From the NCBI GenBank assembly GCA_017649645.1, contig JAGCGK010000197.1, positions 26,582-90,581 of the forward strand: DNA of 64,000 nt. The letters run 5' to 3'. A model generated the notes under the pieces. It saw only the letters and a program-made list of their open reading frames with translations, had not been told where the DNA came from and made no database searches. The DNA is from Clostridiales bacterium. Lineage in GTDB: Bacteria > Bacillota > Clostridia > Saccharofermentanales > Saccharofermentanaceae. Shown piece after piece: positions 8,950 through 18,843 of the stretch. Positions within the stretch are counted from its first letter, which is position 1, and every line of letters begins with the position of its first letter. The position numbers and the translations under genes are program-made.

Positions 8950-11184
8950 TTAATCCTGATCGCCGGAAGTTGCAGGCTCATATGACCTGGTCTCAACTTC
9001 GACATATCTGTCGGCAACTGCATTTTTAGCAAGTTCAATAAGTTCTTCCTGGCTGTCATGCTTCTCTTTGCCACGAAGATCAAGTTTATGATATGTTCCG
9101 TCAGAGCTTAAGATATGAGCTCTTACAGTGTCATTAAGTTCAACTTCCAATATCTCCATAACACGGCGGCGGCAGTCCTCATCCTCGATTGGAAACATGA
9201 GTTCGACTCGTCTGTTAAGGTTTCTCGGCATCCAGTCAGCTGATGCGAGATAGAGGTCTTCGTGACCTTCGTTAAGGAAGTAGAAAATTCTTGAATGCTC
9301 AAGGAAACGTCCTGTGATGGATCGAACCGAGATATTCTCAGACATCTTAGGAACACCAGGTCTTAAGCAGCAGATACCACGAACGATAAGGTCTATCTTA
9401 ACGCCTGCGTTTGATGCTGCATAAAGTTCCTCGATAACTTCATCATCAACAAGAGAATTGATCTTAGCAATGATCTTAGCTTCCTTACCCTCAATGGCAT
9501 TTTGAGCCTCACGTCTGATCTTCTTGATGAAGTAAGGCTTCATCTCGATAGGTGCAGGAATGAGTCTGTGCCAATGCTGCGGGATCGAGAATCCGGAGAG
9601 CATATTAAAGAACTCGGAAGCATCCTCACCGAAACTCTCGGAAGCCGTAAACAAACCGACATCCGTGTAGATCCTTGCCGTTATATCGTTATAGTTACCT
9701 GTTGCAAGGTGAAGATATCGTCTGATGCCGTCCTCTTCTTTTCGGACAACAAGAGTGATCTTACTGTGAGTCTTAAGACCAACGATACCGTAGATTACGT
9801 GGCAGCCCGCTTTCTCAAGCATCTTTGCCCAGTTGATGTTGTTCTCTTCATCGAACCTCGCCTTAAGCTCAACAAGTACCATTACCTGCTTGCCGTTTCT
9901 GGCCGCTTCAAGAAGCGATTGAATGATCGGTGATCTTGAAGAAACACGATACAATGTCTGCTTTATCGCGAGAACATTCGGGTCGATAGCAGCCTGATGA
10001 ACGAACTCCAAAACAGGATCAAATGATTCATAAGGATGATGAACTATCCTGTCTTTTTCCTTTATCTGCTCGAAAATGTTATCAAGATCAGAATCGAACA
10101 TTGATGCCTCAGCAGGAGTATGGTGCGGATAGCAAAGATCCGGATGATCATCTTCAAGACTTCCGTATACCTTCATGAGGAACGTAAGGTCAATAGGGCC
10201 GTTAACACTGAAGATATCATCTTCGCTTATAGCAAGTTCCGTTGTAATGAACTCAAGGATATCAGAGTCGACATCTTCCTCCACTTCCAGTCTTATGATC
10301 TCACCGAAACGGCGCTTTCTAACCTGCTCCTCGATCTCTTTCAAAAGATCTTCGGCTTCATCTTCGTCGATATCAAGATCGGCATTTCTCATGACTCTGT
10401 AGCATGCGGAAGCCAATACTTTCTGACCGTTAAAGAGCATATCGAGATTAGCCTGGATGATCTTCTCAACAGGGACGAATATAGTTGATTCGCCCTTCTT
10501 GATCATATACATTCTCGGAACGACATTAGGTACCTGAAGTGTTGCAAAGTTAGCCTCCGGCTCATCACCTTCAGTAACACCTGCTGTTCCATATTCGCCG
10601 GAAACCAACGATTTGCTCTTACTGTCGAGCATAACGCAGAGGTTGAGCATCCTGTTATAGATAAGCGGCAAAGGTCTTGATGAATCAACTCCCATAGGTG
10701 TAAGGATCGGATAAAGGACATTCTTAAAGTAGAAGTCGCATATCTCCTGATCATCATCTTCGAGCTCGTCATAATCGAGAATATGAATATCGTGCTGCTT
10801 TAGCTGTGGAACAATGGATCTCATGTAGGTCGAATACATGACCGACATGGATTCACGGGTCTTCTGATCGATAGCCGTGAGCTGCTCGGTAACAGTCATT
10901 CCGGCAACATCTTTCTCTGTAAAATCGATACTTCTCATATCACGGAGAGAAGCAACGCGGACAATATAGAACTCATCAAGGTTTGATGCTGTGATCGACA
11001 GGAACTTGATCCTCTCGAGAAGAGGATTCTTAACGTCTCTTGCCTCATGCAAGATCCTGTCATTGAATTCGAGCCATGACAGTTCTCTATTAAAGAAACG
11101 CTCGGATTTTGATTTTGGCAAAGATTCTCTGCTCTTTTTCTTGCTCTTTATCTTTTTCGATGTCTTCTTATCAGCCATGGTCAT
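8950..11184 (-). CDS. ppk1: Polyphosphate kinase 1
   Basis: 744 residues. Reversibly makes polyphosphate from ATP. After a Lys/Ser-rich N-terminal tail comes the PPK1 N-domain (FFNRELSWLEFNDRILHEA), the middle and C1/C2 phospholipase-D-like domains. The autophosphorylated His is in GLKTHSKITLVVR, and the second conserved His is in LEHSRIFYF. RYLHLATGNYN is another PPK1 signature. The ATG at 11184 overlaps the ppx stop codon (ATGA), with AAGG upstream inside ppx, so translation is coupled. Synthesis and degradation of polyphosphate are thus encoded side by side. Confidence 0.96.
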   Translation of the reverse strand: MTMADKKTSKKIKSKKKSRESLPKSKSERFFNRELSWLEFNDRILHEARDVKNPLLERIKFLSITASNLDEFYIVRVASLRDMRSIDFTEKDVAGMTVTEQLTAIDQKTRESMSVMYSTYMRSIVPQLKQHDIHILDYDELEDDDQEICDFYFKNVLYPILTPMGVDSSRPLPLIYNRMLNLCVMLDSKSKSLVSGEYGTAGVTEGDEPEANFATLQVPNVVPRMYMIKKGESTIFVPVEKIIQANLDMLFNGQKVLASACYRVMRNADLDIDEDEAEDLLKEIEEQVRKRRFGEIIRLEVEEDVDSDILEFITTELAISEDDIFSVNGPIDLTFLMKVYGSLEDDHPDLCYPHHTPAEASMFDSDLDNIFEQIKEKDRIVHHPYESFDPVLEFVHQAAIDPNVLAIKQTLYRVSSRSPIIQSLLEAARNGKQVMVLVELKARFDEENNINWAKMLEKAGCHVIYGIVGLKTHSKITLVVRKEEDGIRRYLHLATGNYNDITARIYTDVGLFTASESFGEDASEFFNMLSGFSIPQHWHRLIPAPIEMKPYFIKKIRREAQNAIEGKEAKIIAKINSLVDDEVIEELYAASNAGVKIDLIVRGICCLRPGVPKMSENISVRSITGRFLEHSRIFYFLNEGHEDLYLASADWMPRNLNRRVELMFPIEDEDCRRRVMEILEVELNDTVRAHILSSDGTYHKLDLRGKEKHDSQEELIELAKNAVADRYVEVETRSYEPATSGDQD

Positions 11185-12719
11185 ACCTGCCTTCTGATCT
11201 TAAGTATTGCCTTTATTCCAATGACCTCTTCGAACAGGTCACCTCTGTGATCGAAAGACCACTTCTCGAAGGAGCAGTCATTCGTGGTATTACAGATTAT
11301 ATTGAGTTCATCTCCCTGAAGATGAACATTGAACTTGCTTATCTTTTGTCTGTGAGAACTGTCCATAGCATCAGCTATACGAAGGATAGCAGTAAGCTTG
11401 GAAATAAGGACCTTCTTTTCTGACGGAAGGTTACCGTAATATGGATCTTCGTACGGATTCTCACGAGGATAGAGCTTAACTACAAGACCAACGATATCAA
11501 GTTCGTTATTATCAAGTCCGATAAGTTCCGTGTAATTGATCAGGAAGTGAGCTGCATCGTTATGACTCTTGGCCTGAACGAACTTACCGACTTCATGAAG
11601 GATAGCCGACAACTGAAGAAGGAATCTCTCGCGAGGCTTTAAACCCGTATATTTTACGGAAGCATCGAAGATCTCCAGCGCAGCCTTCTCGACGAACTCG
11701 ATATGCTTTTTATCAGTCTTATATCTCTTTGCTATGTTTCTGGCACCTGAGATAAGATCCGACAGCGGATCGATCATAGGCTTATACTCCATGTTCTTAA
11801 CTGCGTAGCTGTAGATAACGCCGTCAGATAATGATGCCGTCGGGAAATATATCTCGTTAAGACCAGTGTACTCGAGCATGTTCTTAACGATAAGAGCAGC
11901 CGGCAGGAGCAATGGTGCAATGCTTGACGGTATCGAATCATTAAGAGTAAGGTCAGTAGGTCTTGTGTGAAGGAGGTATTCGTATACCTTCATGAATTCT
12001 TTCTTACTTAGGATTACGCAATCCGAGAAGCCTTTACCTGCAAGGCGCTTGATAAATCCGGTCTCACCGCCGAAAGCTATAAGACTTTTATATGTGATGC
12101 CCTTAGGCTCCACCGCGTGATAATCATCGAGATCCTGTGCGATGAATTCCTCGAGAACATCTTCATAGTGAGTTGTCTTTTTCTGAAGATCAGAAAGCAT
12201 CTCGGAAATACGAAGAGATCCCAATACCGTATTCTGACTAAAGATAAATTCCGACTTATCGTAAACTGTCGCCTGCATGGAGCCTGCACCGATATCGAGC
12301 ATCATGGTACCGTGCTCGACAATATCCTTAAAGTCAGGCATAGTCTCCTTTACTGCGATATTCTGGTAGAACCTCTCCATCGAGTTATCCAATACATCAA
12401 CCCTGAAGCCTGTCTTGATCTTGATCTGTTCCAAAACAACTTCACGGTTCTTGGCATCACGCAAAGCGGATGTTGCTACACAAAAGATCCTGGATACTTT
12501 GTATTCCCTGCACTTGATCTCAAAACTGTTGAGACAGTCGCAGATCGCATTTATCTGCTCAGTCTGCAGAGCCCTCGTCCTGAAAGCCTGTGTTCCGAGC
12601 GATATGTATTTTCTGATCGTCTCGATCTCTTTAGGGCGTTTTTTCTGCCCGAGTTCAAAGATCTTCAGCCTCGCGGTAAGCGAACCGATGTCGATCACCG
12701 CCACCAATTTCTTTGCCAT
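11181..12719 (-). CDS. ppx: Exopolyphosphatase / guanosine pentaphosphatase (Ppx/GppA family)
   Basis: 512 residues. Hydrolyses terminal phosphates of polyphosphate and, in some relatives, pppGpp. The N-terminal half is the ASKHA ATPase-like fold: AVIDIGSLTARL, FCVATSALRDAKN and MLDIGAGSMQATVYD correspond to the phosphate loops. The C-terminal ~190 residues form an HD-like helical domain (LSAILHEVGKFV, then SHNDAAHFLI). GTGAGGC ahead of the ATG lies in the end of leuB, which stops 10 bp upstream. Next to ppk, polyphosphatase activity is more likely than GppA. Confidence 0.92.
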   Translation of the reverse strand: MAKKLVAVIDIGSLTARLKIFELGQKKRPKEIETIRKYISLGTQAFRTRALQTEQINAICDCLNSFEIKCREYKVSRIFCVATSALRDAKNREVVLEQIKIKTGFRVDVLDNSMERFYQNIAVKETMPDFKDIVEHGTMMLDIGAGSMQATVYDKSEFIFSQNTVLGSLRISEMLSDLQKKTTHYEDVLEEFIAQDLDDYHAVEPKGITYKSLIAFGGETGFIKRLAGKGFSDCVILSKKEFMKVYEYLLHTRPTDLTLNDSIPSSIAPLLLPAALIVKNMLEYTGLNEIYFPTASLSDGVIYSYAVKNMEYKPMIDPLSDLISGARNIAKRYKTDKKHIEFVEKAALEIFDASVKYTGLKPRERFLLQLSAILHEVGKFVQAKSHNDAAHFLINYTELIGLDNNELDIVGLVVKLYPRENPYEDPYYGNLPSEKKVLISKLTAILRIADAMDSSHRQKISKFNVHLQGDELNIICNTTNDCSFEKWSFDHRGDLFEEVIGIKAILKIRRQV

Positions 12720-12729
12720 AATAATTGCC

Positions 12730-13788
12730 TCACAAAGACTCGATAACCGCGGAAGTCATCTCTTCTGTGGTTACGAGCTTACCTTCTCCCTTAAAGATAT
12801 CTGCCGTACGAAGTCCATTCTCAAGGACTTTGTTGACTGCCTCGTTTATCATATCAGATGCCTTATCCTCACCGAGCGACCATTTGAAGAGCATAGCTGC
12901 CGACAATATGGTTGCCAGAGGATTCGCTATTCCCTTACCAGCGATATCAGGAGCAGAACCGTGAACCGGCTCGTACATGCCGGGCTTACCCGGATCTCCG
13001 AGTGATGCAGACGGAAGCATTCCGACAGATCCCGTTATCTCTCCTGCCTCGTCGGAAAGAATATCGCCGAACATATTTGAAGTTACGATAACATCAAAGC
13101 TCTGTGGTCTTCCGATAAGCTGCATCGAAGCATTGTCGATATATAAGAATTCTACACTAACTTCCGGGAAATTTCCTGCCTCGCTCTTAACCACCTCACG
13201 CCAGAGCCTGCTGGTCTCGAGAACATTGGCCTTGTCAACGACAGTAAGTCTTTTATCCCTTCCCATGGCATATCGAAAACCCTCTCTTACGATCCTTCTT
13301 ATCTCGAAGTCACTATACTCTTCGGTATCGTAAGCTCCGTCATCCGTTCTTCCCTTTTTGCCGAAGTAGATTCCGCCCGTAAGCTCTCGGACGATCAGGA
13401 TATCCATTGAAGTTACCCCTTTGATCGGACATGCATCCGCCAAAGCCTCATAAAGAAGAGCCGGTCTTAAGTTTGAATAAAGCCCCAGCTCCTTACGAAG
13501 ACCGAGAAGCGCCTTCTCAGGTCTTATGGAAGCGTCCACGTCATCCCACTTAGGTCCGCCGACTGCACCAAGAAGGACTGCATCGCTGTTCTTACAGATA
13601 TTCAAAGTCTCATCGGTAAGCGGAACACCGTATTCATCAATGGAACAACCGCCTGCAAGGCACTCTGTAAACTTAAGAGAAAATCCGAGTTTCTCAGAGA
13701 CGGTATTCATAACCTTAACGGCACCGTCAACTACTTCAGGTCCGATGCCGTCGCCTTTTATGAGTGCTATGTTATATTCTTTCATCAT
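12730..13788 (-). CDS. leuB: 3-Isopropylmalate dehydrogenase
   Basis: 352 residues. Oxidatively decarboxylates 3-isopropylmalate to 2-oxoisocaproate with NAD+. Family features: [13 protein letters not shown] at the N-terminus, [60 protein letters not shown] and [16 protein letters not shown], with the full set of metal-binding Asp residues. The first ATG overlaps the leuD stop (ATGATG), so translation is coupled. Third gene of the operon. Confidence 0.97.
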   Translation of the reverse strand: MMKEYNIALIKGDGIGPEVVDGAVKVMNTVSEKLGFSLKFTECLAGGCSIDEYGVPLTDETLNICKNSDAVLLGAVGGPKWDDVDASIRPEKALLGLRKELGLYSNLRPALLYEALADACPIKGVTSMDILIVRELTGGIYFGKKGRTDDGAYDTEEYSDFEIRRIVREGFRYAMGRDKRLTVVDKANVLETSRLWREVVKSEAGNFPEVSVEFLYIDNASMQLIGRPQSFDVIVTSNMFGDILSDEAGEITGSVGMLPSASLGDPGKPGMYEPVHGSAPDIAGKGIANPLATILSAAMLFKWSLGEDKASDMINEAVNKVLENGLRTADIFKGEGKLVTTEEMTSAVIESL

Positions 13789-14276
13789 GCATTTCCCTTC
13801 GTATATTCCACTAATCCCCCTGCATCGATTATCTTCTGGATAAACGGCGGGAAAGGCTTAGCCTTAAAAACGAGATCTTTTGTCTTATCGATGATCAATC
13901 CTTCTTCGAAATCGACCTCGACCTCATCACCTTTATCTATTCCTTCAACTGCTTCCTTACACTCAAGGATCGGAAGTCCCATGTTGATGCTGTTTCTGTA
14001 AAAGATCCTGGCGAAGTCCTCGGCAATGACACAGGAAATACCGCTTGCTTTGATCGCAACCGGAGCGTGCTCTCTGGATGAACCGCAGCCGAAGTTCTTA
14101 CCTGCCACGATGATGTCGCCCTGATTGACTTCATTAACGAAATTGCTGTCCAGATCCTCCATGCAGTGAACCTTCAAAAGCTCAGGATCTGCAGTCGTCA
14201 GGAATCTTGCAGGAATGATGACATCCGTATCGATATTATTTCCGTACTTAAAAACCTTACCGCTTACTTTCATCAC
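13785..14276 (-). CDS. leuD: 3-Isopropylmalate dehydratase small subunit
   Basis: 163 residues. Small (swivel) subunit of isopropylmalate isomerase, partner of LeuC. Signatures: [30 protein letters not shown], and [20 protein letters not shown]. The length fits the short bacterial/archaeal-type LeuD. It overlaps leuC and leuB by 4 bp each (ATGA), an arrangement that favours stoichiometric synthesis. Confidence 0.97.
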   Translation of the reverse strand: MMKVSGKVFKYGNNIDTDVIIPARFLTTADPELLKVHCMEDLDSNFVNEVNQGDIIVAGKNFGCGSSREHAPVAIKASGISCVIAEDFARIFYRNSINMGLPILECKEAVEGIDKGDEVEVDFEEGLIIDKTKDLVFKAKPFPPFIQKIIDAGGLVEYTKGNA

Positions 14277-15553
14277 AATACCTCCTTAGGTGTTGCTACT
14301 CTTCCGAGTATTGCTGATGCTGCCGCAACCGGTACACCGCTTAAGATGATCTCGGAATCCTTGGCACCCATTCTTCCGACGAAGTTACGGTTGGTCGTCG
14401 AGACGCATCTTTCACCGCTCGCGAGCACTCCCATATGGGCACCGAGACAAGGACCGCATGTAGGTGTTGATATTACGCATCCGGCCTCCTCGAAAACATT
14501 CAGAAGTCCTTCATTAAGAGCGGTCTTATAGACTTTTCGAGAACCCGGGATAATAATGCAGCGGACATTCGGGTCTACTTTCCTACCTTTAAGGATCGAA
14601 GCAGCCATCCTGATATCGCTGATCCTGCCGTTCGTACACGAACCGATAACGACCTGATCGATCTTCATGTCCTTAACATCCTCGGCTTTCTTCGTGTTAG
14701 AAGGAAGATGCGGAAGCGCAACCGTAAGAGGGATTTCAGAAAGATCGATCTCAACTGTCTTGGAATAAACTGCGTCATCATCAGGCACGAAAGCCTTGTA
14801 CTCACCACTGGTAAATCTCTCCCGGTTAACCTTATCCATAAAAGCGAGCGCAACTTCATCCACAGGGAAAATGCCGTTCTTGCCGCCTGCCTCGATCGCC
14901 ATATTGCAGATCGTAAGCCTGTCTTCCATCGTAAGGTCATGAACACCGTCACCCGTAAATTCGATGGACTTATAAAGAGCTCCGTCAACGCCGATAAGGC
15001 CGATAAGATAAAGGATGATGTCCTTACCTGTTACGTACTCATTCTTCTTACCAGTGAGAACTACTTTAACTGCTTCAGGAACCTTAAACCAGGTCTTTCC
15101 GGATGCCATGGCACAAGCAAGGTCCGTCGACCCGACGCCTGTCGCGAATGCTCCCAAAGCACCGTATGTACATGTATGCGAATCAGCACCGATGATCGCA
15201 TCACCCGGAAATACCAAACCGTTATCAGGAATGATGACATGCTCGATGCCGTGACCTTCGTCACCCAATTCATAGTACTTGGAAATATTCTTCTCTCTCG
15301 CAAAGCACCTCATGCATTTGGAAAGCTCTGCGGACTTAATATCCTTATTCGGAGTAAAGTGATCAGGAACAAGGCACACTTTATCCTTATCGAAAACTTC
15401 TCCGCCCATCTTGCCCAGGATCTCAATAGCCGGCGGGGCTGTTACATCATTACCCAAGACCAGATCAAGTCTTGCCTCGATAAGGTCGCCGTCGTGAACT
15501 TCATCAAGTCCTGCATGATAAGCCAGGATCTTCTGCGTCATCGTCATTCCCAT
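14273..15553 (-). CDS. leuC: 3-Isopropylmalate dehydratase large subunit
   Basis: 426 residues from the ATG at 15553. AAAGGCGG lies 9 nt upstream; a TTG two codons earlier is possible but too close. Aconitase-family [4Fe-4S] enzyme converting 2- to 3-isopropylmalate. Cluster ligands are visible in [11 protein letters not shown] and [31 protein letters not shown] is the classic substrate-binding region. First gene of leuCDB-ppx-ppk-galM. leuA (isopropylmalate synthase) is not in the window. A sigma-70 promoter is present (15585-15614); I see no T-box in the roughly 100-bp leader. Confidence 0.97.
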   Translation of the reverse strand: MGMTMTQKILAYHAGLDEVHDGDLIEARLDLVLGNDVTAPPAIEILGKMGGEVFDKDKVCLVPDHFTPNKDIKSAELSKCMRCFAREKNISKYYELGDEGHGIEHVIIPDNGLVFPGDAIIGADSHTCTYGALGAFATGVGSTDLACAMASGKTWFKVPEAVKVVLTGKKNEYVTGKDIILYLIGLIGVDGALYKSIEFTGDGVHDLTMEDRLTICNMAIEAGGKNGIFPVDEVALAFMDKVNRERFTSGEYKAFVPDDDAVYSKTVEIDLSEIPLTVALPHLPSNTKKAEDVKDMKIDQVVIGSCTNGRISDIRMAASILKGRKVDPNVRCIIIPGSRKVYKTALNEGLLNVFEEAGCVISTPTCGPCLGAHMGVLASGERCVSTTNRNFVGRMGAKDSEIILSGVPVAAASAILGRVATPKEVL

Positions 15554-15584
15554 AAGCAAAGTCCGCCTTTGAATTGATAGGAAT

Positions 15585-15614
15585 ATTTTACAACAAAGGC
15601 ATAGTCATTCTCAA
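15585..15614 (-). promoter_or_regulatory. Promoter of the leuCDB-ppx-ppk-galM operon
   Basis: Minus strand TTGAGA (15614-15609), 18-bp spacer, TAAAAT (15590-15585); each hexamer differs from consensus at one position. It lies about 32 bp before leuC, so the leader is very short and leaves no room for a leucine attenuator. Confidence 0.7.
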
Positions 15615-15652
15615 TTATGGAAAGTTGGCATTTACTTAACGAAAAGCAGTAT

Positions 15653-17254
15653 TTAAAGCATCTTAAAAACGATCACGTTCCAAGAAAGCGGCTTAACGTG
15701 AGTCTTGAAGATACCGTTTTCGAAAGATATGGAATCAACATTCTTAGGTTCAAAGAACGTGTCATCATTCGGGTCAGTGATTTTCTCCAGATCATCACAA
15801 GATATCTCGGAATGGGACTCCGGTTTGATACCCTTAAATCCGGTAAGATCGATCGTCAGCGGATACTCATCTTTTGAGCTCTTGTTAACGACAAATACTG
15901 TTATCCTCTTATTCTCCTTGTCATAGGCACATGCACTGTCTACAAAGTTAACTCCCTCTTTGCCTGTGTATTGAGATGTATCGTCTACAGCGTAACCCGG
16001 CATATCAAATGTCTCGGATTCAATCTTAACTTCCAATGATGTTCCCTTCGCATACTTCAAGAGCTGAAGCATTGCATAGTGGGATGCACTTCTCCAGACC
16101 TTGTCATGATCTGAAGCACAAAGAGCATGAAGTCCGCCTGTCATACAGCCGATCTTAACTCTGTCTGCGTGTCTTAAAAGAGCGAGCTGGATAGATACCA
16201 TAGAAAGCATATGTTCCATATCTCCGCCCGGGAAAACAAAATGCTTCATATTATCCGGATCATGACGGATATACGTACGCTCCGGATTGAAACTATGATG
16301 GATCCTTGCCATGTTGTATCTGCCACAACCCGGATTAAGCGGCATATTGGGCCTTATCATGGCACCGTATTCATCAAGAGAGATCATCATCTTCTTTGGT
16401 GATCTGTGCTTGGACTTTACATAATCACACATTGCTATCTCGGTATTAAGGAAATCCTCGTAGTAGACTGAACCGCCCAAAAGAGCATTAAGGTCTCCCG
16501 GAGGAGCACTATGATAGAAATGAACAGAAAGATAATCAACTACGTCATAACACTGGTCAAGAACAATCTCATCCCACTCCGGGAAGTGTTCCATAAACGG
16601 AGCCGAAGAACCGCATACTGCTGTCTTGATAGTAGGATCGATCCACTTCATGGCCTTACCGGTCTCAAGACAGGTTACTCCGTAGCCTCTCGGATCTCTT
16701 TCCCATGAACCGAGCTGCCAGTGTCCGTCCATCTCGTTACCGAGATACCATGTATCAACTTTGTATGGAGCTTCATGTCCGTTCTTACGGCGAAGGTCGG
16801 ACCAGTATGTTCCGCCTTCATGATTTGTGTATTCAACGATATCCATGGCATCCTGCATGGTACCCGTACCGAGATTAACCGTATAAAGCGGAGATGTATT
16901 TACTTTCTCGGCCCACTGAAGATATTCATCGTGGCCGACTTCGTTCGTGATGTACTGATACCAGGAAGGATCAAGATGTGTCTTACGCTGATCCTTTGGA
17001 CCGATGGAGTCTTTCCACTGCCAGCAGGACACATAGTTTCCGCCCGGCATTCTTACTGCAGGAAGGCCTGTTTTACGAAGTGCATTAATGAAATCAGTCC
17101 TAAAGCCCTGCTCGTCTGCTGTCGGATGTTTTGGATTATACATGGTTCCGTTGACCATGGTTCCGATAGGCTCCAGAAAAGCACTGAAAAGCCTTGGTGA
17201 TATCTCACCTATCTCAAACTCAGGATGAATCGTGATCTTTGCTTCTTTCGACAT
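15653..17254 (-). CDS. abfA: Alpha-L-arabinofuranosidase, GH51
   Basis: 533 residues from the ATG at 17254, which has GGAGG 6 nt upstream; the 20 codons above it have no ribosome-binding site. Removes terminal arabinofuranose from arabinan and arabinoxylan oligosaccharides. Retaining GH51 motifs: VRMPGGNYVSCWQWKDSIGP, acid/base Glu in WYLGNEMDGHWQLG, and nucleophile Glu in MISLDEYGAM. No signal peptide, so it acts in the cytoplasm on imported oligosaccharides. No transporter or arabinose genes are adjacent; it appears monocistronic. Confidence 0.95.
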   Translation of the reverse strand: MSKEAKITIHPEFEIGEISPRLFSAFLEPIGTMVNGTMYNPKHPTADEQGFRTDFINALRKTGLPAVRMPGGNYVSCWQWKDSIGPKDQRKTHLDPSWYQYITNEVGHDEYLQWAEKVNTSPLYTVNLGTGTMQDAMDIVEYTNHEGGTYWSDLRRKNGHEAPYKVDTWYLGNEMDGHWQLGSWERDPRGYGVTCLETGKAMKWIDPTIKTAVCGSSAPFMEHFPEWDEIVLDQCYDVVDYLSVHFYHSAPPGDLNALLGGSVYYEDFLNTEIAMCDYVKSKHRSPKKMMISLDEYGAMIRPNMPLNPGCGRYNMARIHHSFNPERTYIRHDPDNMKHFVFPGGDMEHMLSMVSIQLALLRHADRVKIGCMTGGLHALCASDHDKVWRSASHYAMLQLLKYAKGTSLEVKIESETFDMPGYAVDDTSQYTGKEGVNFVDSACAYDKENKRITVFVVNKSSKDEYPLTIDLTGFKGIKPESHSEISCDDLEKITDPNDDTFFEPKNVDSISFENGIFKTHVKPLSWNVIVFKML

Positions 17255-17346
17255 ACTGACCTCCAAAGTAACGCACTCCCTTATTATTTTGCAGTCAGCA
17301 GTCTTTTTCGACAATGGAAAAAATCAAGCAAAAGACGGGACAGAAG

Positions 17347-18738
17347 TCAGTTCTTTCCCGTGGAGATCTTCTTTATCCACTTTCTGCTCCTAAGTCTTAA
17401 GACGCACCAAATGGTCTTTGCGACCTGATCGAACTTAAGGAAAAAGTAGATCCAAAATGGCGGAAGATGAAGTACAAATCCTGCCAAAAGACCAAGCGGC
17501 AATGCAAGTACCCAAAGGAAGATATTATCTGCGAGCATGAGCATAGTCGTATCTCCGCCGCCTCGCAAAACACCCTTTGTCATGATGCTGTTTGTTGCCT
17601 GGAATATGATGATGAAACTGATCGAATTAAGCAGCTGATAAGCGATGGAAACAGCCTCGGCAGTCGTTTTGTCACCATAAGCAAGAATGATCGGAGTCTT
17701 CATGAAGAAGATGAAAAGAGCGGACAGGAAACCAAGTCCGAATCCAAGTCCAAGGAATAGCCATCCCTGCTCTTCTGCCTTTTCTTTCTTGCCGTTTCCG
17801 AGCGTCTGTCCTGTTATGATGGCACCAGCCTGACAAACACCCTGGATAACTACGGTACTAAGCTGCTGAGTTACTGCGGTTATTGAATTGGCAGCTACAA
17901 AAGCTCCGCCCAAATGACCGATTACCATCGTTATCGCATTGTTGCCGATAGCATAGATGGCATCGCTCAAGAGCACGGGAATACAAACTCTCAGATATTC
18001 TCCTATCAATGCCCTGGTCTTCATGAACAGATGCTTAAGTCTGTAACCGACCTTTTTATCGATAAATACGAGATAGATAAATACCGCTGATCCTTCAAAG
18101 GCTCGAGCTATACATGTAGCAATGGCGGCACCTTCAATACCGAGTCTTGGAGCACCGAAATGTCCGAAGATCAACATATAGTTGCAGGAAAGGTTTATAA
18201 AAAGCGCGACTATCGAGACATAAAGAGGATATCTCGACTGACCGATACTTCTTAGAACAATCGTCGTTACGAGAGAAAGCCCCAGGAAAAAGAACGTCGG
18301 GATAGAGTATTTAAGATATCTCATTCCGACAAGGATAAGGACCGGCTCAGATGTATATGTCCTCATGATAAATCTCGGAAACAGCAAAGCACCCAGTGCA
18401 AATACGGTCGCCACGAGGAACATGAGCCTTAACATCAAAGTTATGGTCTGCTTCAGTGATATATCAGCTTTTCCCTCACTGTCGCCGGTGTTCTTCATGC
18501 CCCAATATCTGGATACGAGAACCGAGGCTCCCATACCAAGTCCCATACAGAAGATCTGGAAAACAGTCATGTAAGAGTTGGCCAAGGCAGTTGCCGAGAA
18601 ACAATTCTGTGATACTCGGCTGACCATTATATTATCAAGCATTCCGACACTTACTGTAATAAGCGTTTGAAGTGCTATCGGAAAACCCAGGATAAAAACA
18701 TTCCTGTAAAATTGTTTGTCCTTTTTAAATAATCTCAT
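17347..18738 (-). CDS. MATE family multidrug/sodium exporter
   Basis: 463 residues with about twelve hydrophobic helices. It begins with the family pattern MRLFKKDKQFYRNVFILGFPIALQTLI and SVGMLDNIMVSR, and has GMGASVLVSRYWG and a second-half repeat (NSITAVTQQL, GQTLGNG). MATE proteins expel cationic drugs or metabolites in exchange for Na+ or H+. AAAGAGAG precedes the ATG. It stands alone, so the substrate is not indicated by context. Confidence 0.93.
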   Translation of the reverse strand: MRLFKKDKQFYRNVFILGFPIALQTLITVSVGMLDNIMVSRVSQNCFSATALANSYMTVFQIFCMGLGMGASVLVSRYWGMKNTGDSEGKADISLKQTITLMLRLMFLVATVFALGALLFPRFIMRTYTSEPVLILVGMRYLKYSIPTFFFLGLSLVTTIVLRSIGQSRYPLYVSIVALFINLSCNYMLIFGHFGAPRLGIEGAAIATCIARAFEGSAVFIYLVFIDKKVGYRLKHLFMKTRALIGEYLRVCIPVLLSDAIYAIGNNAITMVIGHLGGAFVAANSITAVTQQLSTVVIQGVCQAGAIITGQTLGNGKKEKAEEQGWLFLGLGFGLGFLSALFIFFMKTPIILAYGDKTTAEAVSIAYQLLNSISFIIIFQATNSIMTKGVLRGGGDTTMLMLADNIFLWVLALPLGLLAGFVLHLPPFWIYFFLKFDQVAKTIWCVLRLRSRKWIKKISTGKN

Positions 18739-18843
18739 TTGCTTCTCTCTTTATATCAACACAACAACGAGAGATATTCTAACACTTATATCAAGGAAAA
18801 ATCACCCATAAATTCTAGTAAAAAGTATGACATTCCCAGATGA

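Noticed and set aside
14708-15577. 289-residue plus-strand frame opposite leuC
   Set aside because: It is a shadow of leuC, which has complete family motifs; the opposite frame matches nothing.
17255-17314. Longer start for the GH51 gene
   Set aside because: No ribosome-binding site for it, whereas GGAGG precedes the ATG at 17254, matching the start of the family.
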